This document shows positions 22,365-32,232 of a stretch of DNA of 64,000 nucleotides, in pieces (position 1 is the stretch's first letter; the number at the start of each line of letters is the position of its first letter). The notes under the pieces are model-generated. The model worked only from the letters and a program-made list of their open reading frames with translations, was not told where the DNA came from and did not search any database. The DNA comes from an uncultured Gammaproteobacteria bacterium. GTDB lineage: Bacteria > Pseudomonadota > Gammaproteobacteria > Eutrophobiales > Eutrophobiaceae. The stretch covers positions 62,001 through 126,000 of the forward strand of contig CATOTD010000005.1 in assembly GCA_951812995.1 (NCBI GenBank), given 5' to 3'. The position numbers were made by a program, and so were the translations under genes.

Positions 22365-25300
22365 TTACCCCAATACGCCATTAATATCGACATCGGTATC
22401 AACCAACAAGCGAGCATTGCCGTTATCGAACTGATGGAAATCCTGACCGCCGATGTTTACATTATCACCTTTAATCCAACCACTGTCCGCCGTTCTTACT
22501 GCGTCGTCAGCATCACCCAGCACCCGCAGGATAGTTGTCCCGTCTTGGGTGTCGTCGGAAATATCTAAAAGATCGCGTATATCAAGCTCAAGCGCATTAG
22601 CACCAGAACCAGTCAGATCGATTAATTCGACACCAGACACTTTATTGGGTAACAAATTAGTAAAGTCCAGGGTGATACCTGAACCATCAATACGGAGGAT
22701 ATCGTTGCCAGTACCACCATCAATGCGCCGAAACGTGGTATCAGCAACACCCAGCACGTCATCCCCAGCACCACCGCGCAAGACATCAGCACCACCGCCA
22801 CCAGTTAAATTATCATTGCCCGCACCGCCGATCAGGGTCTCAGCACTCGTATCGCCGGTCGTATTCACTGAGGCCGTCCCACCTGGCATCGCCTTGCCAA
22901 ATATCACATAGGCCTCGCCAGCATCACCGCCCTGATACGCGCCAACGATCAAATCATCGAAACCATCATCGTTCACGTCCCCGACCGCCGAGACGCTGAC
23001 AGCAGTAGCCTTATTTCTCGTATTGCTCTGGATGACGAAGCCATCAACGGCTGTCAAGCTACTCAAATCAATCACCGCACGTCCATCAGCGTCAGAAGAT
23101 CCAAACCCGTCCGCCTTACCAAATACTACATAGGCTGTGCCAACATCAAGACCATTGCCATTGCCAGAATGCGCACCAATAATTAAATCATCAAAACCAT
23201 CCCCGTTCACATCGCCAGCCGACGAGACACTGTATCCTGCCTTATCAAAATACGTACCGCCCTGAATAATGAAACCTTGATCCGCTGTTAAGCTAGCCAC
23301 ATCAATTACTTGGCGGTTCGTGTCAGCACCGTTATTCACCGCCGTCCCAAACCCAGCCGCCTTACCAAACACTACATACGCTTCACCAGCGTCAATACCG
23401 CCGTCATCACCTTGATACGCACCAATGATTAGATCATCGTAGCCGTCACCGTTCACATCCCCAGCCGATGAGACGCTGACCCCGGCTTTATCCATTGTCG
23501 CATCGCCCTGAATAATGAAACCTTGATCCGCCGTCAGGCTGGTCAGATCGATCACTTGGCGGTTCGTGCCAACACCGTTATCCACCGCCGTCCCAAACTC
23601 AGCCGCCTTACCAAACACCACATACGCCGCACCAGCGTCAACACCGCCGTCATTGCCTTGATACGCACCAACAATTAGATCATCGTAGCCGTCACCGTTC
23701 ACATCCCCAGCCAATGAGACGCTATATCCGGCTTGATCGCCTGCCGCATCGCCCTGAATAATGAAACCTTGGTCCGCCGTCAGGCTGGTCAGATCGATCA
23801 CTTGGCGGTTCGTGCCAGCACCGTTATCCACCGCCGTCCCAAACCCAGCCGCCTTACCAAACACCACATACGCCGCACCAGCGGAAACACCACCGGCATC
23901 GTCATGCGGCGCACCGATAATCAGATCATCATAACCATCCCCATTCACATCCCCAGCCGATGAGACGCTGTATCCAGCTTGATCGTCTGCCGCATCGCCC
24001 TGGATGATGAAGCCATCGGCCGCCGTCAGGCTGGTTAGATCGATCACTTGACGCTTATTGCCGTTAGTCTCCACCTCCGTCCCAAACCCGTTCTTCTTAC
24101 CAAACACTACATACGCCTCACCAGCGTCAACACCGCCGTCATCGCCTTGATACGCACCGATAATCAGATCATCATAACCATCCCCATTCACATCCCCAGC
24201 CGATGAGACGCTGTATCCGGCTTGATCGTCTGCCGCATCGCCCTGGATAATGAAACCTTGGGCCGCCGTCAGGCTACTCAGATCGATCAATTGGCGGTTC
24301 GTGCCAGCACCGTTATCCACCGCCGTCCCAAATCCGTTGTTGTTCTTGCCAAATATCACATAGGCCGCACCAATATATCCATCACTACCTGGTGCACCAA
24401 CGATCAGATCATCAATACCATCCCCGTTCACATCTCCCGCCCTCGAGACACTCAAACCAATGGAATCATCTGCCTCATCTGTATAATCTGTCACCTTTTG
24501 ATAACGTGCCACATCGCCCTGAATGATGAAGCCTTGGTCTCCTGTCAGAACGGATGCACGATACTCTGCTTCTTTAGGCGGTGTATATTTATGTTCCCCC
24601 CCGGTAAGCCAATCCAGACTTACCCGGGCAAAAATAATCATCTCCTGCTCCCCAAATTCATTACTTTCATAGAGAATCCCAATATCTCCATTGGGCAAAA
24701 CAGTAAGCGAAGAGTATTGACTGTCTCCGGCATATATTTGTTTCTTATATGCCCATGTCTCACCTTCATCCTCACTCATATACAGATATAAGTTTTTACG
24801 TTCATTAGGGTTATTAGTATTGGAAAACAAGATCCTGCTTTTATCAAAGCCATCGTTCACCGAGGTGTACCGTATAAGGTCGGCGTTATTCGTAGGATCG
24901 GGCAATTGCAACTCCCGAACAGAGGTTGTCCAGCTTTGCCCACCATCATCAGAATGAGAAATACGTCTATGGTTACCCGACCTCCTTTGATCCCTCATGC
25001 TCATATACAGGCGACCGTCATCCAATTCAACTACCTTGGACTCATCGCCATAGGGTGCCCCAGACCTAGGGGGAGTTCCTGTATAAATGTCCCAAGTGTA
25101 TCCCCCGTCATCGCTGTAGATCAGATGATTGGTTAATGCTGGAAACCCACCAAAAGCTGCTCGTCTAGCCGCTACCACAGCTATCATTCTGCCATCTCTG
25201 GTTTGGCTAAAGCTACCAGACGTTGCCCAGACAAGATGCCATCCATCAGGGTAAATATCATTTGTGATTTCTACCGGAGCCAACCACGTTGCACCATTGT

Positions 25301-28300
25301 CCTTACTTCTACTTACGAAAGTTCGTGCCCTATCAGTAGGCCTAGAGCCTGCTACGCCATTATATGCAAGGTAAAGCACCAATATATCACCTGTGATTTT
25401 ATCGGTGATGATGAGTGGGTCAGAGGCACCTTCTCTAGCACCAAAATCTCTAGCACCAAAATCTGCCAATGTTACCGCCTCGGACCAGGTTTTCCCGCCA
25501 TCAGTACTACGCTTTACCACAATATCAATATCTTCGTCGTTCCCTCTAAGATCTCCCCCAAGATAACGTTTGTCTACAGCCGCTATCAGGCTTCCGTCAA
25601 GGGCAGTGGTAAGCGCCGGTATTCTATAACGATGTGATCCATCATCCCCGGGATTCCATAAGATACTGTGTTCTGATAAAATTAGAGAAGAACCTGTTGC
25701 CTCAGTAGAAACAGGTGTTTCGATACTTCCATCAACAGTAACCGATTCGACTGTGGCATCTATAAACTCACCTTCTGTAGCGGAATCACTGATGTTGTAA
25801 GTAACCCAGAAATAATTATTACCACCTTGTAAGGTTTGTGAACCGTTTATTGTTATGATGCCTGTTGATGGTGATGCTGTACCAAATAAGGTGGTCGTAT
25901 CTAGTACCGAACTTTTACCTGTATAATACACATTGATGGTATCGATATTAGCCGGTTCCGTCCCTGCCAGCGTAATTTGTAGTTCGTTGATATCTAAAGC
26001 ATTTAACTCCCCAGCCATTTTAACATTTACCAAAATAACACGTTCATCTGTATGTCCGCGTATACTTCCACGATTGGCAGGCGCGGTTGTTTGTGGTGCA
26101 AGTTCTACAGATGAAAATGACATTGTTGCTGGTTTGTAATCTACAATGGTTGCGCCATTTACTAATCTAGCATTATGTCCATTACCAGAGATATCAGTAA
26201 CGGAATTGCCATCCACGTCCTCAAAGTTCCATGCCGCCAATAGCCCCGCTTCACGACCAGTTAAGCTAGTCTCCATATCTACAAGGAGTTCTGCGGCTGT
26301 CATCGCTTTGGAGAAAATCCTGATTTCGTCAATATCGCCCTCCATGAAATATGCACCTCTGCCACTACCAATAAACAAGTCACTAGCATTAGAAAAATCT
26401 GCTGTTCCTATAGAGGAATGTGACATGCTACTTACTAGTTTGCCATCAGTATAAAGACTGACCGTTTCGGCACTACGATCTACTACAAATGCAATATGGT
26501 GCCAGTCACCGTCAAGCGCAGCAATAGGACTGTAATCAGATCCTAACTTATCATTACCAGATGAATTTTCCAGAATGAGCTTATACTGTCCAGTTCCGGC
26601 GGTGTTGATAAAACCTTCATAACCAGCGCCGTCCGACCCCGCTCTTTTATCAAAAATAAAGTCATAAGAAGCTGGAGCCTCAGCCCTTACCCACAAGGTA
26701 AAAGTAAAACTTTTGCCAGGATCAATATCCAAATCGTCATGGTCGGCAACCTGCATATAATCATTTGTTCCGTCAAGACGTAGATACTTGCCATTGGGTG
26801 CAGTATCCGCGACCGTTATCGTGATGCTCTGGGTCTCCGTATGCATGCCGTCGGAGACTTCCACTTCCACTACATAATCGTTGTCATGCCCCGATACATC
26901 AAAGTCGGGTGCGTTCCCTATAAAGCTCAGCGCCTGCGTGTCGCTGTCAAGATTGAACAGGGCGCGGTCGGCACCGCCGCTAATCCTATAGGTCAGCTCC
27001 GCACCAGCATCCGCATCGGTTGCCTCCACCGTGAGCAGGACGGTACCAGCAACGGTGTTCTCCGCAATGTTCTTTGTTGTCGGCGAAGTAAATATCGGTG
27101 CCTCATTGACATCCGTGACCGTTATCGTGATGCTCTGGGTCTCCGTATGCATGCCGTCGGAGACTTCCACGTCCACTACATAATCGCTGCTACGCTCCGC
27201 CTCAAAGTCGGGTGCGTTCCCTATAAAGCTCAGCACCTGCGTGTTGCTGTCAAGAACGAACAGTGCGCGGTCGGCACCGCCACTAATCTTATAGTTCAGC
27301 ACCGCATCGGTATCCGCATCGGTTGCCGCCACCGTGAGCAGGGCGGTACCAGCAACGGTGTTCTCCGCAATCCTCTTTGTTGTCGGCGAAGTAAATGTTG
27401 GTGCCTCATTGACATCCGTGACCGTTATCGTGATGCTCTGGGTCTCCGTATACTTGCCGTCGGAGACTTCCACGTCCACTACATAATCGCTGCTACGCTC
27501 CGCCTCAAAGTCGGGTGCGTTCCCTATAAAGCTCAGCACCTGCGTGTCGCTGTCAAGATTGAACAGTGCGCTGTCGGCACCGCCGCTAATCTTATAGGTC
27601 AGCTCCGCACCAGCATCCGCATCGGTTGCCGCCACCGTGAGCAGGGTGGTACCAGCAACGGTGTTCTCCGCAATGTTCTTTGTTGTCGGTGAAGTAAATA
27701 TCGGCATATTGTCATTGACATCCGTGACCGCTATCGTGATGCTCTGGGTCTCCGTATACTTGCCGTCGGAGACTTCCACATCCACTACATACTTGTTGCT
27801 ACGCTCCGCCTCAAAGTCGGGTGCGGGCCCTATAAAGCTCAGCACCCGCGTGTTGCTGTCAAGATTGAACAGTGCGCGGTCGGCACCGCCGCTAATCTTA
27901 TAGGTCAGCACCGCATCGGTATCCGCATCGGTTGCCTTCACCGTGAGCAGGGTGGTACCAGCAGCGGTGTTCTCCGCAATGTTCTTTGTTGTCGGTGAAG
28001 TAAATATCGGTGCATTGTCATTGACATCCGTGACCGCTATCGTGATGCTCTGGGTCTCCGTATACTTGCCGTCGGAGACTTCCACGTCCACTACATACTT
28101 GTTGCTACGCTCCGCCTCAAAGTCGGGTGCGGGCCCTATAAAGCTCAGCACCTGCGTGTCGCTGTCAAGATTGAACAGTGCGCGGTCGGCACCGCCGCTA
28201 ATCTTATAGTTCAGCACCGCATCGGTATCCGCATCGGTTGCCGCCACCGTGAGCAGGGCGGTACCAGCAACGGTGTTCTCCGCAATGTTCTTTGTTGTCG

Positions 28301-29156
28301 GTGAAGTAAATGTTGGTGCATTGTCATTGACATCCGTGACCGCTATCGTTATGCTCTGGGTCTCCGTATACTTGCCGTCGGAGACTTCCACGTCCACTAC
28401 ATACTTGTTGCTACGCTCCGCCTCAAAGTCGGGTGCGGCCCCTATAAAACTCAGCACCTGCGTGTTGCTGTCAAGATTGAACAGTGCGCGGTCGGCACCG
28501 CCGCTAATCTTATAGTTCAGCACCGCATCGGTATCCGCATCGGTTGCCGCCACCGTGAGCAGGGCGGTACCAGCAACGGTGTTCTCCGCAATGTTCAGCG
28601 CATTCGGCGACATTATCTCAGGTGCGCTGGCATTCGTGTTCTCCACAATCAGCTCTACCCGCCGATCTAGCGCGTCAACGCTCACCGACACCACTGGCAA
28701 CTCACCTACTATATCCTTGCCAATGCCCACTAAACCAAATCCATTGATATCAGTGCTGCCCACAGGCACTCCGTCCGACTGGCTGGTAGCACGCCCCATT
28801 ACCCCCATCGGGTTGGTGCGCTGAACAACGATCGGATCGATACCCAATTTGGGCAAGGTGAAATCGTCTAAAAATGAGGTTTGATTACTACTCTGGTTGG
28901 TGATAACTTCAAAATTCCTGAGGTTTTGCCGCGCGAGATCTGCGATAACAACCGGCGAGAGATTGTTGATGAATACTTGTCCATTATCAAGCTGGAGAGT
29001 TAGCGAACTGCCGCCAACCCTAGCACTTAACAGATTTATTTGATCCGGCAAAACCACGCTCTCACCCGCTACTAGGTTCAAAGTTTGACCGGCTTCTAGT
29101 TCCTCGCTCCGTAAAATTACGCCATCGGCATTTACAATCTGGATTAATATCGACAT
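22365..29156 (-). CDS. Giant multidomain predicted extracellular protein: cadherin-like repeats, LamG, BNR-associated domain, sialidase, FG-GAP repeats, RTX-like C-terminus
   Basis: 2263 aa. Six approx. 102-aa 'NIAENTVAGTALLTVAATDADTDAVL...VTDVNDNAPIFTSP' repeats; 'LRLDGTNDYMQVADHDDLDIDPGKSFTFTLWVRAE' (LamG); 'HRYRIPAL' plus Asp boxes STDGGKTW, SKDNGATW, SDDGGYTW, SDDGGQSW, SEDEGETW; repeated 'SVSSAGDVNGDGYDDLIIGA' (FG-GAP); 'GGAGNDNLTGGGGADVLRGGAGDD' (RTX). Confidence 0.93.
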   Translation of the reverse strand: MSILIQIVNADGVILRSEELEAGQTLNLVAGESVVLPDQINLLSARVGGSSLTLQLDNGQVFINNLSPVVIADLARQNLRNFEVITNQSSNQTSFLDDFTLPKLGIDPIVVQRTNPMGVMGRATSQSDGVPVGSTDINGFGLVGIGKDIVGELPVVSVSVDALDRRVELIVENTNASAPEIMSPNALNIAENTVAGTALLTVAATDADTDAVLNYKISGGADRALFNLDSNTQVLSFIGAAPDFEAERSNKYVVDVEVSDGKYTETQSITIAVTDVNDNAPTFTSPTTKNIAENTVAGTALLTVAATDADTDAVLNYKISGGADRALFNLDSDTQVLSFIGPAPDFEAERSNKYVVDVEVSDGKYTETQSITIAVTDVNDNAPIFTSPTTKNIAENTAAGTTLLTVKATDADTDAVLTYKISGGADRALFNLDSNTRVLSFIGPAPDFEAERSNKYVVDVEVSDGKYTETQSITIAVTDVNDNMPIFTSPTTKNIAENTVAGTTLLTVAATDADAGAELTYKISGGADSALFNLDSDTQVLSFIGNAPDFEAERSSDYVVDVEVSDGKYTETQSITITVTDVNEAPTFTSPTTKRIAENTVAGTALLTVAATDADTDAVLNYKISGGADRALFVLDSNTQVLSFIGNAPDFEAERSSDYVVDVEVSDGMHTETQSITITVTDVNEAPIFTSPTTKNIAENTVAGTVLLTVEATDADAGAELTYRISGGADRALFNLDSDTQALSFIGNAPDFDVSGHDNDYVVEVEVSDGMHTETQSITITVADTAPNGKYLRLDGTNDYMQVADHDDLDIDPGKSFTFTLWVRAEAPASYDFIFDKRAGSDGAGYEGFINTAGTGQYKLILENSSGNDKLGSDYSPIAALDGDWHHIAFVVDRSAETVSLYTDGKLVSSMSHSSIGTADFSNASDLFIGSGRGAYFMEGDIDEIRIFSKAMTAAELLVDMETSLTGREAGLLAAWNFEDVDGNSVTDISGNGHNARLVNGATIVDYKPATMSFSSVELAPQTTAPANRGSIRGHTDERVILVNVKMAGELNALDINELQITLAGTEPANIDTINVYYTGKSSVLDTTTLFGTASPSTGIITINGSQTLQGGNNYFWVTYNISDSATEGEFIDATVESVTVDGSIETPVSTEATGSSLILSEHSILWNPGDDGSHRYRIPALTTALDGSLIAAVDKRYLGGDLRGNDEDIDIVVKRSTDGGKTWSEAVTLADFGARDFGAREGASDPLIITDKITGDILVLYLAYNGVAGSRPTDRARTFVSRSKDNGATWLAPVEITNDIYPDGWHLVWATSGSFSQTRDGRMIAVVAARRAAFGGFPALTNHLIYSDDGGYTWDIYTGTPPRSGAPYGDESKVVELDDGRLYMSMRDQRRSGNHRRISHSDDGGQSWTTSVRELQLPDPTNNADLIRYTSVNDGFDKSRILFSNTNNPNERKNLYLYMSEDEGETWAYKKQIYAGDSQYSSLTVLPNGDIGILYESNEFGEQEMIIFARVSLDWLTGGEHKYTPPKEAEYRASVLTGDQGFIIQGDVARYQKVTDYTDEADDSIGLSVSRAGDVNGDGIDDLIVGAPGSDGYIGAAYVIFGKNNNGFGTAVDNGAGTNRQLIDLSSLTAAQGFIIQGDAADDQAGYSVSSAGDVNGDGYDDLIIGAYQGDDGGVDAGEAYVVFGKKNGFGTEVETNGNKRQVIDLTSLTAADGFIIQGDAADDQAGYSVSSAGDVNGDGYDDLIIGAPHDDAGGVSAGAAYVVFGKAAGFGTAVDNGAGTNRQVIDLTSLTADQGFIIQGDAAGDQAGYSVSLAGDVNGDGYDDLIVGAYQGNDGGVDAGAAYVVFGKAAEFGTAVDNGVGTNRQVIDLTSLTADQGFIIQGDATMDKAGVSVSSAGDVNGDGYDDLIIGAYQGDDGGIDAGEAYVVFGKAAGFGTAVNNGADTNRQVIDVASLTADQGFIIQGGTYFDKAGYSVSSAGDVNGDGFDDLIIGAHSGNGNGLDVGTAYVVFGKADGFGSSDADGRAVIDLSSLTAVDGFVIQSNTRNKATAVSVSAVGDVNDDGFDDLIVGAYQGGDAGEAYVIFGKAMPGGTASVNTTGDTSAETLIGGAGNDNLTGGGGADVLRGGAGDDVLGVADTTFRRIDGGTGNDILRIDGSGITLDFTNLLPNKVSGVELIDLTGSGANALELDIRDLLDISDDTQDGTTILRVLGDADDAVRTADSGWIKGDNVNIGGQDFHQFDNGNARLLVDTDVDINGVLG
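22890..24560 (-). repeat. Tandem repeats of about 240 bp encoding FG-GAP (integrin-like) repeats
   Basis: 'gccctg(a/g)at(a/g)atgaa(a/g)cc' landmark near 23270, 23511, 23752, 23997, 24240. Confidence 0.85.
26820..28620 (-). repeat. Six tandem near-identical 300-306 bp repeats encoding cadherin-like domains
   Basis: The '(a/g)cggtgttctccgcaat' landmark recurs near 27052, 27355, 27655, 27961, 28267, 28573, with spacing of about 303, 300, 306, 306, 306. Confidence 0.9.
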
Positions 29157-29327
29157 ATCTAACCCCCCAATTTAATATTTAATTACAGTGACAACTTTAA
29201 ATTAATCCTGCATAGGAAAATTTAATAAACGGTTTCAACACACTATAAATCGCCACTACCCCTTTTAACTAGTTAAAAACCCGAGTATAACTGAAAATAT
29301 AAGAAAAGCAAATAAAAATAATAGAAG

Positions 29328-31740
29328 TGTTCCCCAAAATCTGGACAACGCTTATAACCCCTTCCCGATTATGCAGGCATCTTTGTCTGCGTACTGGCAG
29401 TATACCGAACCTGATGTCTGCTTGTTCAGTGATTGGTGTCGTCGACGCTCATTGTAAAACACAAAGTAACGTTGCAATGATTGCCGGGCTTGGGCTACCG
29501 TGTCGTACGCTTTGAGATAGACTGCTTCGTATTTCACGCTACGCCATGACCGCTCCACAAACACATTATCCACCCAGCGGTACTTGCCATCCATACTGCT
29601 CTTGATGCCATTGCCCTTTAGCACCGAAGTGAAGATTTCAGGACAGCCATAATTTTCAATAGCCTCTTCAAGTGCGTCAACACAAAAGTCCGCATCCATG
29701 GTTGTGGATACCTGCCGTGACAGAACGCATCGAGAATACCAGTCCATCACAGCTACCAAATAAACGAATCCTTTCGACATTGGAATATATGTGATGTCAG
29801 TTGACCAGACTTGATGGGGACGACCAATCTCAAGCCCACGCAACAAATACGGATAAATTTTATGCCGCTGATTGACCACACTGAGATTGCGCTTCGGATA
29901 CAGGGTTTCTATCACCAGAAGCATTCTCAGGCACTGTATACGCTTCCGGTTGACCACGCGACCATGGTTATCAAATAACCAGTCCTTGATACGCCGTGTA
30001 CCATCCTAGCAGCTTCATCAACGCCAGTTCTTCGTCGCTGACAGGCTCGGGGACGTAGTAGTAAGTTGACCGCCCTACATCCAGTAGCTGGCATTGACGT
30101 GAAATCGGTAGCGCTTCTTCCTTGCTCACCATCTCTTTCCTCTTAGGCCGTGTATTCTTTCTAACCCGCGTTCTAAAAAATCATTCTCCATGGTCAATTG
30201 GCCAATTCTAGCGCGCAACTCAAGCACCTCTTGCCGATGATCATCCGCTACTTTGTCTACCTTATCAAACGCCGCAGCAGCGCTGAACAAAAGTGGAAGT
30301 CTCTAAAAACCGTACATTTTGTGGTACGATCTGATTCACTTGATGTGGGAGGATTTTGTTTATGCACGCACCTGGATTGTTTGATTTGACGGATCATTTG
30401 GCGCGGCTTTCGGCGATGGGATATCCGCTTGAGGTTTTGGAGCGGCACGTTGATTTCGAAGTGTTTCGCCCAGTTCTTGTTGAAGCGCTTGGCTATGGGG
30501 AACGTCCCAAAGGTGGTTGCCCGCCCTATGATGCCGTTGTGATGTTCAAGGTGCTGGTCTTGGCCTCGATGCACAATCTGAGCGATGAGCGGATGGAGTT
30601 TCTCATTCGTGACCGTTTCAGTTGGTTGCGGTTCCTGGGATTTCAAATCGGGGAGCCGACACCTGATCAGAAGACGATCTGGCTTTTCAGAGAGAAGCTG
30701 ACCTAGGCGGGCGCGTTCAAGGCCCTGTTTGCCGCGTTTGAAGCTCAGCTGTGCGCGCGGGGATACAAACCGACCGGCGGTCAGATTGTGGATGCCACGT
30801 TGGTCTCTGCCCCGCGCCAGCGGATGACGAAAGCAGAGAAAGCGCGCGCCAAGGCAGGTGAGGCCGCGTCTGACATCTGGCCCGATGATCTGTCCAAGGC
30901 AGCGCAGAAAGACACCGATGCGCGTTGGACGGTCAAGTATTCAAAGGCCAAGACGACCAAGGAGGGTGAGGAGGATACTGGCCTTGTCGATATTTCGGTT
31001 CCGCACTTTGGGTACAAGAACCACGTGTCCATTGACCGCAAATGGCGCTTCATCCGGGGTGAGACTGGCACGAATGCGGCTCGCTACGACGGGCATGAAC
31101 GCTCCTCGGTTCTGGACGAGACAAACAGCTCGAAGGCGGTTTGGGCCGATACCGGGTACCGCTCGGCCAGGAATGAGGCTTGGCTGAAGGCGCAAGGGTA
31201 CCGCTCACACATTCACCGCAAGAAGCCACACGGCAAACCCATGGCCAGGCATATTCGTCGGGGCAACGCGACACGCTCCGCCATCCGCGCCTGTGTTCGG
31301 CTACGAGAAAGGGCCCATGGCTCTGACCATCCGCTCAATCGGCCAAACCCGTGCGAAGGCCCGCATGACCATGGCCAACCTGAGCTACAACTTCCGCCGT
31401 CTCATCTTCCACGAGCGACGACAGGCCACAGCCTGACTCCGCCCAAATTCCGGAAATACCCGCCCTGGCAGACCCAAACAGCGCAACACAGCCTCAAATA
31501 CCACCGATCTTGACCTTCACACCCACTATGCGGGTGACAACGACTGGTGCTCGCGTCAAAACCCATCCAGAATCAGCGTTGTTCGAGGTCTCCATTTTGC
31601 CTTTGATGGTCGTCAACGCGACCTTTGCTTTGAACTCTGGTTTATGCAAGCTTCTTTTCCTTCTCATGAATAAATTGCCTCTTTAACTTAAGGGAGGAAA
31701 AAATCTATGTCATCCTTGATTATCCAGAATCTGGGGTCCA
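29328..31740 (-). mobile_element. IS3-family element, type 1 (copy 1), with nested IS5-B
   Basis: Ends TGTTCCCCAAAATCTGGACAA / (rc) TGGACCCCAGATTCTGGATAA; orfB 29352-29957; orfA interrupted at 30294. Confidence 0.85.
30295..31593 (+). mobile_element. IS5-family element, copy B (nested in IS3 copy 1)
   Basis: Ends GGAAGTCTCTAAAAAC / ...GTTCGAGGTCTCC; transposase 30356-30706 (TAG) and 30788-31513. Confidence 0.88.
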
Positions 31741-32084
31741 TCTTTGAGGGTGATGCGGCCACCCTGAATATCAAACGCCGCACCATCGGTATCTGTCGCC
31801 TGGAATACGAATATCCCATCCCCTTAGATGACGCTCAGGAAATGTTGGCAGAGCTATGCGATAAACCGTATATCGATAAGATGCGCTATCATGTCATACA
31901 GGGTGGATATCAATGGGAAATTGATGTCTTTCATGGTGAAAATGAGGGCTTAATCGTGGCCGAACTGGAATTAAAATCGGCGGATGAAACCTTTCCCCGG
32001 CCCGATTGGTTAGGCCAAGAGGTCACGCATGATGCGCGCTACTACAACATTTGCTTACTCACCCAGCCTTATAAAAGCTGGTGA
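31707..32084 (+). pseudogene. CYTH-domain protein, N-terminally truncated by the IS3 end; may be expressed as a fusion
   Basis: 'RTIGICRLEYEYPIPLDDAQEMLAELCDKPYIDKMRYHV...GYQWEIDVFHGENEGLIVAELELKSADETFPRPDWLGQEVTHDARYYN' is the C-terminal half of a CYTH protein; the first residues (MSSLIIQNLGS) are encoded by the IS3 terminal repeat. Confidence 0.8.
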
Positions 32085-32232
32085 GTGCAGTTTTGTCGCA
32101 TAAGCCCGTAGACTTACCTGTCATGCTAATGTCGCAAATTACTGTTGTGTTAAGGTATGTTTCGGCAGATGGCTAGGCTATAATTGCGGGTGTTTCACTA
32201 ACACCAGAAATATCGCTGATGTTGCAAAATAG

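Noticed and set aside
22453-25637. Plus-strand ORFs opposite the FG-GAP and sialidase part
   Set aside because: Antisense shadow ORFs without recognisable domains, explained by the minus-strand gene.
22890-28620. Regular spaced repeats considered as a CRISPR array
   Set aside because: Units are 240-306 bp, entirely protein-coding, with no short palindromic repeat/spacer structure and no cas genes.
26841-28824. Plus-strand ORFs (283, 88, 88, 88, 89 aa) repeating through the cadherin region
   Set aside because: They are antisense shadows of the repeated cadherin coding sequence; the long minus-strand frame is uninterrupted and carries recognisable domains.
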